From an uncultured Collinsella sp. (lineage in GTDB: Bacteria > Actinomycetota > Coriobacteriia > Coriobacteriales > Coriobacteriaceae): DNA of 64,000 bases. Positions 16,705-24,781 of the stretch are shown one piece after another (position 1 is the first letter of the stretch; every line of letters starts with the position of its first letter). Under the pieces are notes generated by a model that did no database searches, was not told the origin of the DNA, and saw nothing but the letters and a program-made list of their open reading frames with translations. Location of the stretch: the NCBI GenBank assembly GCA_900548265.1, contig URKG01000009.1:12397-76396 (forward strand), given 5' to 3'. Made by a program: the position numbers and the translations under genes.

Positions 16705-16738
16705 AAAAGCGCCCGATGGGAAGCCGTCGGGCGCTTTT
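16705..16738. terminator. Rho-independent terminator
   Basis: AAAAGCGCCCGA at 16705-16716 pairs with TCGGGCGCTTTT at 16727-16738, a 12-bp perfect stem followed by Ts. It lies between the SDR gene and the convergent ung gene and can serve both. Confidence 0.9.
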
Positions 16739-16753
16739 TTGATGTATCGGTTT

Positions 16754-17479
16754 TTAGCCGAGGCAAGTCCAGTTGACTGGGGTCGAGCCGTGCTGTTCGA
16801 GTAGCCGATTGGCTGCCGAGAAGGGGCGCGATCCCATAAAGGCGGGGAGTTCTGCCGTGGCACGGTTGGCCGAAAGCGGCGAGGGGTGCGTGGAGGCCAG
16901 ACAGAACTTGTCGGTTGCCTTGCCCGCGCCAGTTGCGACGAGCTTACCTTCGACCATCTGCTGGGCAAAGCGGCCCCATGCCAAAAAGACTACCGACTGG
17001 GGCAGCTGACAGCAGCGTTCGATAACGTAGTCGGTGAGCGTGCTCCAGCCCAGTTTGGCGTGCGAGTTGGCGGCATGCTCGCGCACGGTGAGCGTAGTGT
17101 TGAGGAGCAGGACGCCCTGTTGTGCCCATGGGGTTAGGTCTCCCGTGGCGGGAATGGGGCAGCCCAGATCGGCTTTGAGCTCCTTATAGATGTTGCGCAG
17201 GCTCGGCGGCAACTTGGTTTGCGTCGCGGGGACCGAGAACGACAGTCCCATGGCCTGGTTGGGCCCGTGATAGGGGTCTTGACCCAAGATGACAACTTTG
17301 ACCTGGTCGGCCGGCGTGTAAGCGAGGGCATTGAGGATGTCGTCTTGTGCCGGGTAGATAGTCTGCTCGGTACGCAAAAGGGCGATGCGCTCGAGCAGCT
17401 GGTTCGTAGTGTCACGTACCGGCTGCGGCGCATCGCCCAACCAAGTTGCTATGTTGCGGTCGCGGGTCGCGGCGTCCAT
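16754..17479 (-). CDS. ung: Uracil-DNA glycosylase, family 1
   Basis: The product is 241 residues, starting at an ATG preceded by AAGGAG. It contains the family-1 signature VVILGQDPYHGPNQAMGL with the water-activating Asp68, the uracil-binding strand LLNTTLTV, and the HPSPLS leucine-loop motif. It removes uracil from DNA to start base excision repair in the cytosol. Length and motifs are entirely standard. It reads alone, with a 12-bp-stem terminator between it and the convergent SDR gene. Confidence 0.96.
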   Translation of the reverse strand: MDAATRDRNIATWLGDAPQPVRDTTNQLLERIALLRTEQTIYPAQDDILNALAYTPADQVKVVILGQDPYHGPNQAMGLSFSVPATQTKLPPSLRNIYKELKADLGCPIPATGDLTPWAQQGVLLLNTTLTVREHAANSHAKLGWSTLTDYVIERCCQLPQSVVFLAWGRFAQQMVEGKLVATGAGKATDKFCLASTHPSPLSANRATAELPAFMGSRPFSAANRLLEQHGSTPVNWTCLG

Positions 17480-17567
17480 GGGGCTCCTTTACGTCAGATG
17501 CTTTGTTGGCATCTATTGTAAAGGCGCACCGGTTGCCTTTATGCCACGGCTGTATGAAGAGTAGGAT

Positions 17568-18470
17568 CTACGAGACGTGCTCGGGCGCTCCTGCCATGCG
17601 AGCCTGTCCATGTGCGCGGAGGCGCGGAAGCTCGACGGTTGCCACCATGACGCCGGTGAGGATGAGGGCTGCGCCAAAGAAGGCGATGGGGCTCAGGACC
17701 TCGCCGACCAGGAAGAACGAGAAGACGGCGGAGCATACCGGCTCGAGCGAGAAGGCAAAGCCGGTGGTCTCGGCGGGCACGTGGGGCTGCACGAGCGTCT
17801 GGGTGATAAAGCCGTAGGCAGAGCAGATGAGTGCGAGCGCGACGACAACGACGATCTCGCTCGGCGTGCTGGGAAGCGTGAAGCCGCCAAAGACGCATGC
17901 GGCAATGCCCGAGAACAGGCCGCCGAAGCCCAGCTGCCAAACGCCCAGAGCCAGCGGGTCGACATCTTCGACAAAGCGCTTCGCCACAATGATGTGGCCG
18001 GCATAGACAAAAGCGGAGAGCAGCATGATGAGCGCGCCCGGGTTCAGGCTGGTGAAGTCGGCGCCCGAGAGCAGCAGCATGCCGCAGGTGACGATGGCGG
18101 TGCCGATGAGCACTTTGCGCTCGGGGGCACGACGCAGCAGGGCGGCGTTGGCAAACGGCACGATCACGACCGTCAGGCTCTGCAAAAAGCCGGCGGTGGA
18201 GGCGGAGGTGAGGCTGGAGCCCAGGCACATGCAGGTGAGCTCGGTTGCCATAATGGCGCCGATGATGGCGGCGCGGACCATAAGGTCACGGTTGATGCGC
18301 AACGCGTGCTTGTGGAAGAGCAGCAGGCAAGCCGCAAAGGCGATGATGCAGCGCAGCGCGACGATACTCGTGGCGTTCATGCTGTCCATGCCGATCTTCA
18401 TGAGGGGGTACGAAAAGCCCCATGCGACGGGAACGGAAAATGAGAGCGCGATTGCTTTTTTGCGATCCAT
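17568..18470 (-). CDS. EamA/DMT-family transporter
   Basis: The product is 300 residues with ten helices in two EamA repeats (PVAWGFSYPLMKIGMD at the N-terminus, HVPAETTGFAFSLEPV in the second). The start is an ATG behind AAAAGGAG. It lies divergently from a LysR regulator 158 bp away, so the regulator probably controls it. DMT proteins of this type export amino acids or other small metabolites. The same EamA/LysR divergent arrangement is repeated at 57225-59112. Confidence 0.88.
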   Translation of the reverse strand: MDRKKAIALSFSVPVAWGFSYPLMKIGMDSMNATSIVALRCIIAFAACLLLFHKHALRINRDLMVRAAIIGAIMATELTCMCLGSSLTSASTAGFLQSLTVVIVPFANAALLRRAPERKVLIGTAIVTCGMLLLSGADFTSLNPGALIMLLSAFVYAGHIIVAKRFVEDVDPLALGVWQLGFGGLFSGIAACVFGGFTLPSTPSEIVVVVALALICSAYGFITQTLVQPHVPAETTGFAFSLEPVCSAVFSFFLVGEVLSPIAFFGAALILTGVMVATVELPRLRAHGQARMAGAPEHVS

Positions 18471-18628
18471 GGGACTCCTTTTGTTACAGAACGGTTTCGT
18501 AAAAAGGATTCTGCTCCCAGATATTGATGTAGTAAAGCGAATGTATCTTCAGTATGATTAAGAAACGCTAATGTTGGCAGAAAAAGCGCTGGCAAAACGT
18601 TTTACGGCTGCATTGATGTGGAGGCACG

Positions 18629-19495
18629 ATGGCATCGCGGTATCAGATTGTTTGTATGGTGGTCGATTACGGCAGCCTGAAACGCGCGGCGGACGAGTTG
18701 GGCTATACGCAAAGTGCAGTGAGCCAGGCCGTCAAGGCGCTCGAGCGCGAGCTGGGCACCACGCTTATCGAGCGCGGTAAGCAGGGCGTTTCGCTTACGC
18801 GCGACGGTAAACAATATCTGCCGTACCTGCGCCAGATTGTGACCGCCGAGGCCGAGCTCGAGGGCAAGCGCCAGGAGCTGCTGGGGCTTTCGTCGACCGA
18901 TATTCGCATCGCGACGTTTACCAACGTGAGTCGTACCGTGCTGCCGCGTGTGATTCGCGACTTTGGGGCGCTGCACCCGGGCGTACGCTTCACCCTCAAG
19001 CAGGGCGATTACACGCGCAACGCTCAATGGGTGCACGATGGCGTGGTTGATTTTTGTTTTACGGCGCGCGGATTTACCGCTGGGCTCGAGAAGCGCGTGG
19101 TCTATCACGACGAGTTGGTGGCATTGTTGCCGGCCGCGCATCCGCTGGCGGCAAAGGAAAAGGTGACGCTCGCCGACCTGGCGTCCGAGCCGTTTGTACT
19201 GTTGGATGAGGGCGAACAGAGTCTGGTGCTCGATGCATTTGCGGCGCATGGGCTGTCGCCGCACGTGACGAGTGAGGTGACCGACGACTACACCATCATG
19301 GCGATGGTGGAGGAGGGCCTGGGCGTGAGCATGCTCTACCGTCGTACTGTGGAGGGCATGCGGGCCGATATTCGCGTACGCCCCATCGTGCATGCCCCCT
19401 CGCGCGACGTGGTGGCCGCCTGGCGCAGCTGGGACACCATGCCTATCGCCACGAGGCGCTTTATCGACTATATGAGCTCGCATATTGTCAATTAA
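18629..19495 (+). CDS. LysR-family transcriptional regulator
   Basis: The product is 288 residues; GGAGG lies just before the ATG. The N-terminal HTH runs GSLKRAADELGYTQSAVSQAVKALERELG (about 14-42), followed by a type 2 periplasmic-binding-like effector domain starting at DIRIATFTNV. The C-terminal part has DDYTIMAMVEEGLGVSMLYR, close to the matching segment of the second LysR at 58255. It is divergent from an EamA exporter gene and presumably activates it. The effector is unknown. Confidence 0.92.
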   Translation: MASRYQIVCMVVDYGSLKRAADELGYTQSAVSQAVKALERELGTTLIERGKQGVSLTRDGKQYLPYLRQIVTAEAELEGKRQELLGLSSTDIRIATFTNVSRTVLPRVIRDFGALHPGVRFTLKQGDYTRNAQWVHDGVVDFCFTARGFTAGLEKRVVYHDELVALLPAAHPLAAKEKVTLADLASEPFVLLDEGEQSLVLDAFAAHGLSPHVTSEVTDDYTIMAMVEEGLGVSMLYRRTVEGMRADIRVRPIVHAPSRDVVAAWRSWDTMPIATRRFIDYMSSHIVN

Positions 19496-19522
19496 TGACT
19501 GGCGTGGCGTTGAGTGCGGTGT

Positions 19523-20905
19523 TTAGCGGGCTGTCGCTTTGGCTTGGGTGGCGCGATAGGTGCGTGCCGGGTGGCAGAGTAGTACCGCCACGACCATAAA
19601 GAATGCCGTGGTGCCCAGGCTGATGGGGTAGACCATCATGATGTTCGCAAAGGTGCGGAAGTGCGGGAACACGCAGAACACCCAATAGAAGCGGATGCCG
19701 CAGACGCAGATCATGGTGATGAGGGCCGGCGTGAGCGAGATACCAAAGCCGCGCAGGTAGCCGGACATGTTTTCGTAGAACATGCTAAAGGCGTACGCCG
19801 GGAAGATCGAACATACGCGGATATAGCCGATCGAGACGATGTTGGGATCGCTGTTGAACAGCGACAAGATCTCGCGCCCCAGGCCAACAATAACGATAAT
19901 TGTGGTGAGCGCGACGATACCGCCTTCGACTAGGCAGACCTTGAGCGTCTTGGTGCAGCGGTCGATCTGGCGAGCACCGTGATTTTGTCCCACAAACGTG
20001 GTGCAAGCCTGGCTAAAGCTGTTGAGCAGGTTGTAGCACACGTACTCCAGGCTCATGGCGGCGCTCGATGCTGCTATGACCTCGGTGCCCAGGCTGTTGA
20101 TGGCGGACTGGATGATGATGTTGGCGACGGCGAAGACAGCGCTTTGGATGCCGGCGGGCAGGCCGATCTTGACGATGCGCTTGAGGGCGACGGGGTCGAT
20201 AGCCAAGTCGCGTGGGGTGACGCGGATGACGGAGTCGGTCTTGAGCAGGCGGATAAAGAGCGTAGCGGCGCTGACGGTGTAGGCGATGGCGGTGGCGATG
20301 GCGACGCCCGCGACGCCCCAGTGAAGTACGGGGACAAAGATGAGGTCCAGGCCAATGTTGAGGACGGTGGACACGGCAAGCGCCTGCAGCGGCATGCGGG
20401 TGATGCCGACGGAGCGGAAGATTGCGGCTTCAAAGTTGTAGAGCAAGATTGAGGGCATGCTGAGCAAAAAGACGCGTAGGTAGAGCGAAGCGAGCGGCAT
20501 GGTTTCGGCGGGAACGTTGAGCGCGGCGAGCATGGGCTCGGCAAAGATCTCGCCCAGTGCGATGACGACAAAGCCCACGAGCGCCATTAAAATCGAGGTA
20601 TGGACGGCGCGTTTGACCATGTTCTGATCGTTGCGGCCGATAGCGTTGGCGATGACCACGTTGGAGCCAAGCGATATGCCAATAAACAGGTTGAGCATAA
20701 GGCTGGTAAGCGGAACATTGGAGCCGACCGCCGCCATGGCGAGGGTTCCCTGGTCGCCCGAGAAGTTACCGATGATGACCGTGGCGATGAGGTTCGACAG
20801 CTGCTCCAAGATGCTCGTGGCGGCCACGGGGAAGGCGAACAGGGGAATATTGCGCCACAGCGAGCCGGTGGTCATGTCAATGTGCTTAGATGCGGTATCA
20901 GCCAT
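19523..20905 (-). CDS. MATE-family efflux transporter
   Basis: The product is 460 residues with twelve helices in two six-helix halves. MATE landmarks include PVAATSILEQLSNLIATVIIGNF near the N-terminus and FVGQNHGARQIDRC mid-protein (the Q-N-G-A motif). Such proteins use Na+ or H+ gradients to export cationic compounds. No strong Shine-Dalgarno precedes the chosen ATG (a GAGAG at best), so the start is uncertain by about ten residues. A palindromic repeat lies 65-122 bp upstream of the start. Confidence 0.9.
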   Translation of the reverse strand: MADTASKHIDMTTGSLWRNIPLFAFPVAATSILEQLSNLIATVIIGNFSGDQGTLAMAAVGSNVPLTSLMLNLFIGISLGSNVVIANAIGRNDQNMVKRAVHTSILMALVGFVVIALGEIFAEPMLAALNVPAETMPLASLYLRVFLLSMPSILLYNFEAAIFRSVGITRMPLQALAVSTVLNIGLDLIFVPVLHWGVAGVAIATAIAYTVSAATLFIRLLKTDSVIRVTPRDLAIDPVALKRIVKIGLPAGIQSAVFAVANIIIQSAINSLGTEVIAASSAAMSLEYVCYNLLNSFSQACTTFVGQNHGARQIDRCTKTLKVCLVEGGIVALTTIIVIVGLGREILSLFNSDPNIVSIGYIRVCSIFPAYAFSMFYENMSGYLRGFGISLTPALITMICVCGIRFYWVFCVFPHFRTFANIMMVYPISLGTTAFFMVVAVLLCHPARTYRATQAKATAR

Positions 20906-20969
20906 ACGCTCTCAATCTCTAATATGCTCTTTCGTGCCTATTTGCGCAGACGATGATACTCCTAATCGA

Positions 20970-21027
20970 CTAGTCATTGGGGACGTTCTAAAACGATTAG
21001 TTATTCAAGAACGTCTCCAATGACTAG
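20970..21027. repeat. Second copy of the GGGGACGTTCT inverted-repeat element
   Basis: CTAGTCATTGGGGACGTTCT (20970-20989) and its reverse complement with one mismatch (21008-21027) flank an 18-nt loop. The element is homologous to that at 6990-7074. It lies between the divergent MATE and rlmA genes, so it is not a terminator for either. Confidence 0.88.
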
Positions 21028-21083
21028 GTGGGGAAGGCGTGCGACAATGGTGGGCGTTGTGTTGTTCGCGCTAAGGAGTTGCC

Positions 21084-21896
21084 ATGTTGTTGTGTCCCGT
21101 TTGCCATGAGCCGTTGGCGGACAATGAGCGCGGTGCTGCATGCGCGGGCGGACACCGGTTTGACCGCGCGCGCGAGGGCTATCTATACCTCCTACGCTCG
21201 TCCAAGAGCGGCGATTCCATGGGCGATCCCAAGTCGCAGGCGCGCAGCCGACGTGACTTTCTGAACCGCGGCTACTATGCGCCGTTGCGCGATGCGATGG
21301 TTGAGCTGGTGCGCGAGCGGGTGTCTGGACGTGCCGCGTCTACGAACTGTCCCATGACGCTGCTCGATATTTGCTGTGGCGAGGGCTACTACACCAGCGC
21401 CATGGGCGCGGTGCAGGGCGTGGACGCTTACGGGTTTGATTTGGGCAAAGAAATGGTGCGCCTGGCCGCCAAGCGCGGCGATGCGACCTACTTCGTGGCC
21501 AACATGAAGGACATCCCCGTGGCCGATGGCGCCTTCGATATGGTGACCGAGCTCTTTGCTCCCTTTAACGAGCGTGAGTTTGCCCGCGTGCTGGCGCCAG
21601 AGGGCTCGCTCTACACCGTGGTGCCGGGCGCTCGTCATCTGTTTGGGCTCAAGGAAGTGCTCTACGACACGCCGTACCTTAACGATGAGAAGCTGCCGAA
21701 GACCACCGAGCTCGAGTTAGTCGGAACGCAGCGGGTATCTGCGAATATTACGCTTCAGACGCAGGCCGACATCGAGGCGGTGTTTCAGATGACGCCCTAC
21801 TACTACCGCACGCGCCCCGCCGACAAAGAGCGCCTGGCAAACCTCGATACCCTTCAGACTGACATCGACTTCATCATCGCCGAGTACCGTCACTAA
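21084..21896 (+). CDS. rlmA: RlmA-type 23S rRNA (guanine-N1)-methyltransferase
   Basis: The product is 270 residues. The N-terminal zinc site is C4-P-V-C7 ... C20-AGG-H24, followed by RAREGYLYLL and GDSMGDPKSQARSRRDFLNRG, both typical of RlmA/TlrB. The Rossmann methyltransferase core has LLDICCGEGYYTSAM for SAM binding. RlmA(I) methylates G745 and RlmA(II)/TlrB G748 of 23S rRNA near the macrolide site; I cannot tell which position is used here. The stop codon abuts a hairpin of the GGGACAG family. Confidence 0.87.
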   Translation: MLLCPVCHEPLADNERGAACAGGHRFDRAREGYLYLLRSSKSGDSMGDPKSQARSRRDFLNRGYYAPLRDAMVELVRERVSGRAASTNCPMTLLDICCGEGYYTSAMGAVQGVDAYGFDLGKEMVRLAAKRGDATYFVANMKDIPVADGAFDMVTELFAPFNEREFARVLAPEGSLYTVVPGARHLFGLKEVLYDTPYLNDEKLPKTTELELVGTQRVSANITLQTQADIEAVFQMTPYYYRTRPADKERLANLDTLQTDIDFIIAEYRH

Positions 21897-21930
21897 CCTG
21901 CCAAAAAGGGACAGGTTTGTTTTGGCAGGT
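21896..21930 (+). repeat. GGGACAG-loop hairpin, copy 1
   Basis: ACCTGCCAAAA (21896-21906) pairs with TTTTGGCAGGT (21920-21930) around a loop containing AGGGACAGGTTT. It begins at the last base of the rlmA stop codon. Near-identical arms occur in the copy at 42492-42526. Confidence 0.85.
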
Positions 21931-21947
21931 TTTATCTGGGCAAACGC

Positions 21948-21985
21948 AAAGGGCCGACCGCGGAGATGCGCGATCGGCCCTTTTT
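21948..21985. terminator. Terminator between rlmA and a convergent membrane-protein gene
   Basis: AAAGGGCCGA pairs with TCGGCCCTTT and is followed by further Ts on the plus strand. It could serve both rlmA and the convergent gene ending at 22025. Confidence 0.85.
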
Positions 21986-22024
21986 AGTTGCTTGGTTGCA
22001 ACAGAGGTTATGAGAAGCGGGCGC

Positions 22025-22426
22025 TTACAGGCGGTCCTTGTTCTCGGCCTTAACGGCGTGTGCCTGCTGAACAAAGAACAGGTCGTAGACCACGATGACA
22101 AAGGCGCCAAAGTTGATGGCGTCGCCGCCAAACGCGGGAAGCGTGAGCACCGCTTGGGCAAGCGTGGCGACCGCGGCAACAATACCGAGCTTAAACGCGC
22201 CGTCCACCTGCGAAGGCTTGTTGGCGCCCTTGATACCGGCGACGCCTGCGGCAAGGTCGACGAGACCCTTGGCGATAAGCACGACCGCTGCGAGCGTGGC
22301 GTACGAACCGTACGTGGAATCGAGACCGCCCGTGGCGATACCGACGCCGGCGGTGACGAGGCTGGCGATGCCCAAAACAAAGTAGATGAGAGCAAGGATT
22401 TTGAGAGTCTTGCGAGTGAAGCTCAT
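22025..22426 (-). CDS. Small four-helix membrane protein, unknown function
   Basis: The start is the ATG of MSFTRKTLKI, with AAAGGA upstream; the frame extends further but without a ribosome site. The 133-residue protein has four hydrophobic helices: ILALIYFVLGIASLVTAGVG, a segment ending VDLAAGVAGIKG, FKLGIVAAVATLAQAVLTL, and FGAFVIVVYDLFFVQQAHA, then a charged KAENKDRL tail. I do not recognise a catalytic or transport motif. It is single and convergent with rlmA. A role in the envelope is the most that can be said. Confidence 0.7.
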   Translation of the reverse strand: MSFTRKTLKILALIYFVLGIASLVTAGVGIATGGLDSTYGSYATLAAVVLIAKGLVDLAAGVAGIKGANKPSQVDGAFKLGIVAAVATLAQAVLTLPAFGGDAINFGAFVIVVYDLFFVQQAHAVKAENKDRL

Positions 22427-22653
22427 GGCTGGTCCTTTCGATACGAGTACGCCAACTTGGCGCACCCAATGTACTGCACATATGGTGAAGCACATTGTAG
22501 TTCAACGCGGCGATGCATGCGTTTGAAAGCGTCTCTTGCCCGCACGGTCCAACCTTTCAAAAAAGAAAGCTGGGCGTAAGTCAAATCGATGGCAGCGTAT
22601 GCGCGGCGCTGCGATGATGGGGCCATGGTAAGAGCTGGACCGAAGGAGAAGCC

Positions 22654-22797
22654 ATGATGTACGGAGCAGGGCAAGTGTGTGAGCCGCGGTCGTTGGGAAG
22701 GCGCATGAGTGATTCCGTGATCGCTGCCGTGTGCACGGGATTGATGGCGGTGCTTTGCATTGGGATGCTGTGGGCCATGTCGCATGTGGGACAATAG
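22654..22797 (+). CDS. Putative 47-residue single-pass membrane peptide
   Basis: An ATG at 22654 is preceded by AAGGAGAAGCC, a strong ribosome site with good spacing, and runs 47 codons to a TAG. The N-terminal third is polar and basic (GAGQVCEPRSLGRRMSD), followed by one hydrophobic helix VIAAVCTGLMAVLCIGMLWAM. It lies 63 bp upstream of rsmJ in the same direction. I recognise no family. It might be translated as a small membrane protein or act only as a leader for rsmJ. Confidence 0.5.
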   Translation: MMYGAGQVCEPRSLGRRMSDSVIAAVCTGLMAVLCIGMLWAMSHVGQ

Positions 22798-22860
22798 CGG
22801 ACGGTGGGGTGCCGACACAAACGGCGCTCACGTATTCGTTTTGCTTGCTAAGGAGTACCC

Positions 22861-23565
22861 ATGGGCGTAGTCGATCCCTTTTCTGTTGCTCGGGCCGCGG
22901 GGCTTGAGCTGGCCGGGAAGTCCGAGGGACTCACGCTCACCGACGGCACGATGGAGCTGCGCGCCGATTTCACCCGCATGCATCCGCGGCTCAAGCAGGG
23001 CCGTTTGCAGCAAGAGCTGCTGGTAAAGGCTGCGCGCGCAAAAGGCGTCGAGTGCCCATGGGCGATTGATGCCACGGCAGGCTTTGGCGAGGATTCGCTG
23101 CTGTTGGCGGCCGCGGGCTTTACCGTCGATCTGTATGAGCAGGATTGCGTGATCGCGGCACTCCTCAAGGATGCTTTGGATCGCGCGGCAGATGATCCGG
23201 CGCTTGCGACAGCCGTGGCGCGCATGCGCTTACATGCGGGCGAGGACAGCATTGCCGGCCTTCGCCATACAGCTGAGCTGATCGGGCAGGGCGAGCTCGC
23301 GGCTCCCGACGTGGTGTATCTGGACCCCATGTTTCCCGAGCGTACTAAAAGTGCGGCGGTCAAAAAGAAGTTCCAGCTCCTACATCATCTGGAACAGCCG
23401 TGCGCCGATGAGGAGACGCTGGTCGAAGCTGCGCTTGCGGTGCATCCGCGCAAGGTGGTTATCAAGCGACCGGTGAAGGGGCCGCTGCTTGCCGGCGTTA
23501 AGCCGAGCTATCAACTTGCGGGCAAGGCAGTTCGTTACGATGTTTTAGTGCCGTCGCGCCCGTAA
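22861..23565 (+). CDS. rsmJ: RsmJ-like 16S rRNA (guanine1516-N2)-methyltransferase
   Basis: The product is 234 residues; AAGGAG precedes the ATG. It has the RsmJ hallmarks: MELRADFTRMHPRLKQG near 40, WAIDATAGFGEDSLLLAAAG (SAM loop, about 65-84), and VVYLDPMFPERTKSAAVKKK, where DPMFP is the catalytic DPPY-like motif. It modifies G1516 of 16S rRNA in E. coli. The ending VVIKRPVKGPLL is also family-typical. A small membrane-peptide frame lies just upstream. Confidence 0.9.
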   Translation: MGVVDPFSVARAAGLELAGKSEGLTLTDGTMELRADFTRMHPRLKQGRLQQELLVKAARAKGVECPWAIDATAGFGEDSLLLAAAGFTVDLYEQDCVIAALLKDALDRAADDPALATAVARMRLHAGEDSIAGLRHTAELIGQGELAAPDVVYLDPMFPERTKSAAVKKKFQLLHHLEQPCADEETLVEAALAVHPRKVVIKRPVKGPLLAGVKPSYQLAGKAVRYDVLVPSRP

Positions 23566-23613
23566 CTTGCGTGCGATTACCGGCGCTTCGCTAGCGCCGT
23601 GCCGATGCGGCGT

Positions 23614-23910
23614 CTATTTCCATGGGTGCGACGTCAGGTGCCATCCACCGCAGTATTCGCATTTGTAGCAGGCCAAACCACGCCGCCCGCGGTTTTCGCA
23701 GTCGGCCATAACTGCCTCGGCCTCGGCGCGCGTGTCGTAACGGTTTTTGCGCTCGCACGACTTGTAGCGCCAAGCCTCATCGCGCTCGGCGTCCAAGGCG
23801 TCGCGACGCTCGTCCTCGCGCGCAAACAGGTCGCTCATATCGCCGCCGGTGGCAGCGCCCAAAAACTCGCTTTTGGCCTTTGACCAGGCGGCTCGCTTTT
23901 TGCTTCCCAT
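23614..23910 (-). CDS. Small zinc-ribbon-like protein, unknown function
   Basis: The product is 98 residues from the ATG of MGSKKRAAW; an in-frame TTG seven codons upstream is an alternative and neither has a strong ribosome site. The N-terminal half is charged and helical (FAREDERRDALDAERDEAWRY). The C-terminal half has C-E-RKNRYDTRAEAEAVMADC, then CYKCEYCGGWHLTSHP, whose C-x2-C...H...H spacing suggests a metal-binding knuckle. Similar short CEYCGGWHLTS proteins are found in actinobacteria and phages, function unknown to me. It is convergent with rsmJ. Confidence 0.7.
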   Translation of the reverse strand: MGSKKRAAWSKAKSEFLGAATGGDMSDLFAREDERRDALDAERDEAWRYKSCERKNRYDTRAEAEAVMADCENRGRRGLACYKCEYCGGWHLTSHPWK

Positions 23911-23984
23911 CTGCTTCGCGCCCCTCTTCAAACGCTGGTATCATTGCTCAATCAAAGTGATACCAATAAACGTGAGGCCGCCGC

Positions 23985-24476
23985 GTGATGATCAGAAAAA
24001 CCCTCGATACCGACATTCCCGCCGTCATGGCTATCTACGACGCTGCCCGCGCCTTTATGCGCGCGCATGGCAACGCCACGCAATGGCCCGAGGGCACGCC
24101 TTCTGCCGAGCAGCTGGCTGCCGATATCGCCGCCGGTGGCAGCTATGTGTGCGAAGTCGACGGTCGCGTGGTAGCGACGTTTGCCTTTTTACCGGGCCCG
24201 GACGGGTGCTATGACGTAATTGAGGATGGTCAATGGCGCAGTGACACTCCGTACGCCGTGCTGCACCGTGTGGCGTCCGATGGCGCCGTACACGGTATCG
24301 CGGCTGCGATGTTTGCCTTTGCCAAAGAGCGTGCCGATCACCTGCGTATCGACACGCATCAGGACAACCTGCCCATGCAGGGAGCCATTGCCAAGGCCGG
24401 GTTTAAGCGCGCCGGTATCGTATATGTGTCGGACGGTACGCCGCGCGTCGCGTTTGATTGGCTGCGCGAGGCATAA
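23985..24476 (+). CDS. GNAT-family N-acetyltransferase
   Basis: The product is 163 residues. GTG at 23985 and ATG one codon later are both possible behind GAGG. It has the GNAT order: IRKTLDTDIPAVMAIYDAARAFM, a central strand YVCEVDGRVVATFAF, the HRVASDGAVHGIAAAMFAFA segment (a relaxed acetyl-CoA loop), and DTHQDNLPMQGAIAKAGFKRAGIVYV at the C-terminus. Such enzymes acetylate amines using acetyl-CoA in the cytosol; the substrate is unknown. A clear terminator follows. Confidence 0.88.
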   Translation: MMIRKTLDTDIPAVMAIYDAARAFMRAHGNATQWPEGTPSAEQLAADIAAGGSYVCEVDGRVVATFAFLPGPDGCYDVIEDGQWRSDTPYAVLHRVASDGAVHGIAAAMFAFAKERADHLRIDTHQDNLPMQGAIAKAGFKRAGIVYVSDGTPRVAFDWLREA

Positions 24477-24781
24477 AGGCCGAGTCACATACCAGCGTTT
24501 CACCGAAATGAAAATGGCCCCGAGTGGGGCCATTTTTGGTAAAACGCGTTGTTGTGGGGCTCGCGTTGTTACTGTCCCAGATGAACCCGGGCAGACAAAA
24601 AGGGGAGGTGCCGGCTTTCGCAAGGCGCGAACCTACGAAAATCGCCGCGCGGCAACGCGGGGCGATGAGCTCGGTCGGGGGATAGGGCCCGCTTCGCCCA
24701 CCGGCTCGTAAATTGTATCATCCAGTGTGGAGCGCGAGCGCCCGTTGCCGCGTGCGATGGGCTTGTAATAAGAGGAGAAGC
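24477..24781. other. 305-bp intergenic region with terminator and GC-rich, possibly structured leader
   Basis: After the terminator at 24511-24537, bases 24541-24781 contain no gene. They can form several short stems (CCGCG/CGCGG near 24650; GAGC-CGGT with ACCG-GCTC across 24668-24708) just before a TATCAT element and the GTPase gene. I tested by eye for SRP RNA, tmRNA, RNase P and common riboswitch cores and found none, so it is left unassigned. Confidence 0.4.
24511..24537 (+). terminator. Rho-independent terminator after the GNAT gene
   Basis: AAAATGGCCCC, a GAGT tetraloop, and GGGGCCATTTTT: an 11-bp stem with a T-run, 34 bp after the stop codon. Confidence 0.93.

Noticed and set aside
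24541..24781. SRP RNA, tmRNA or RNase P RNA
   Set aside because: Signature core sequences of these RNAs were not found by eye in either strand.
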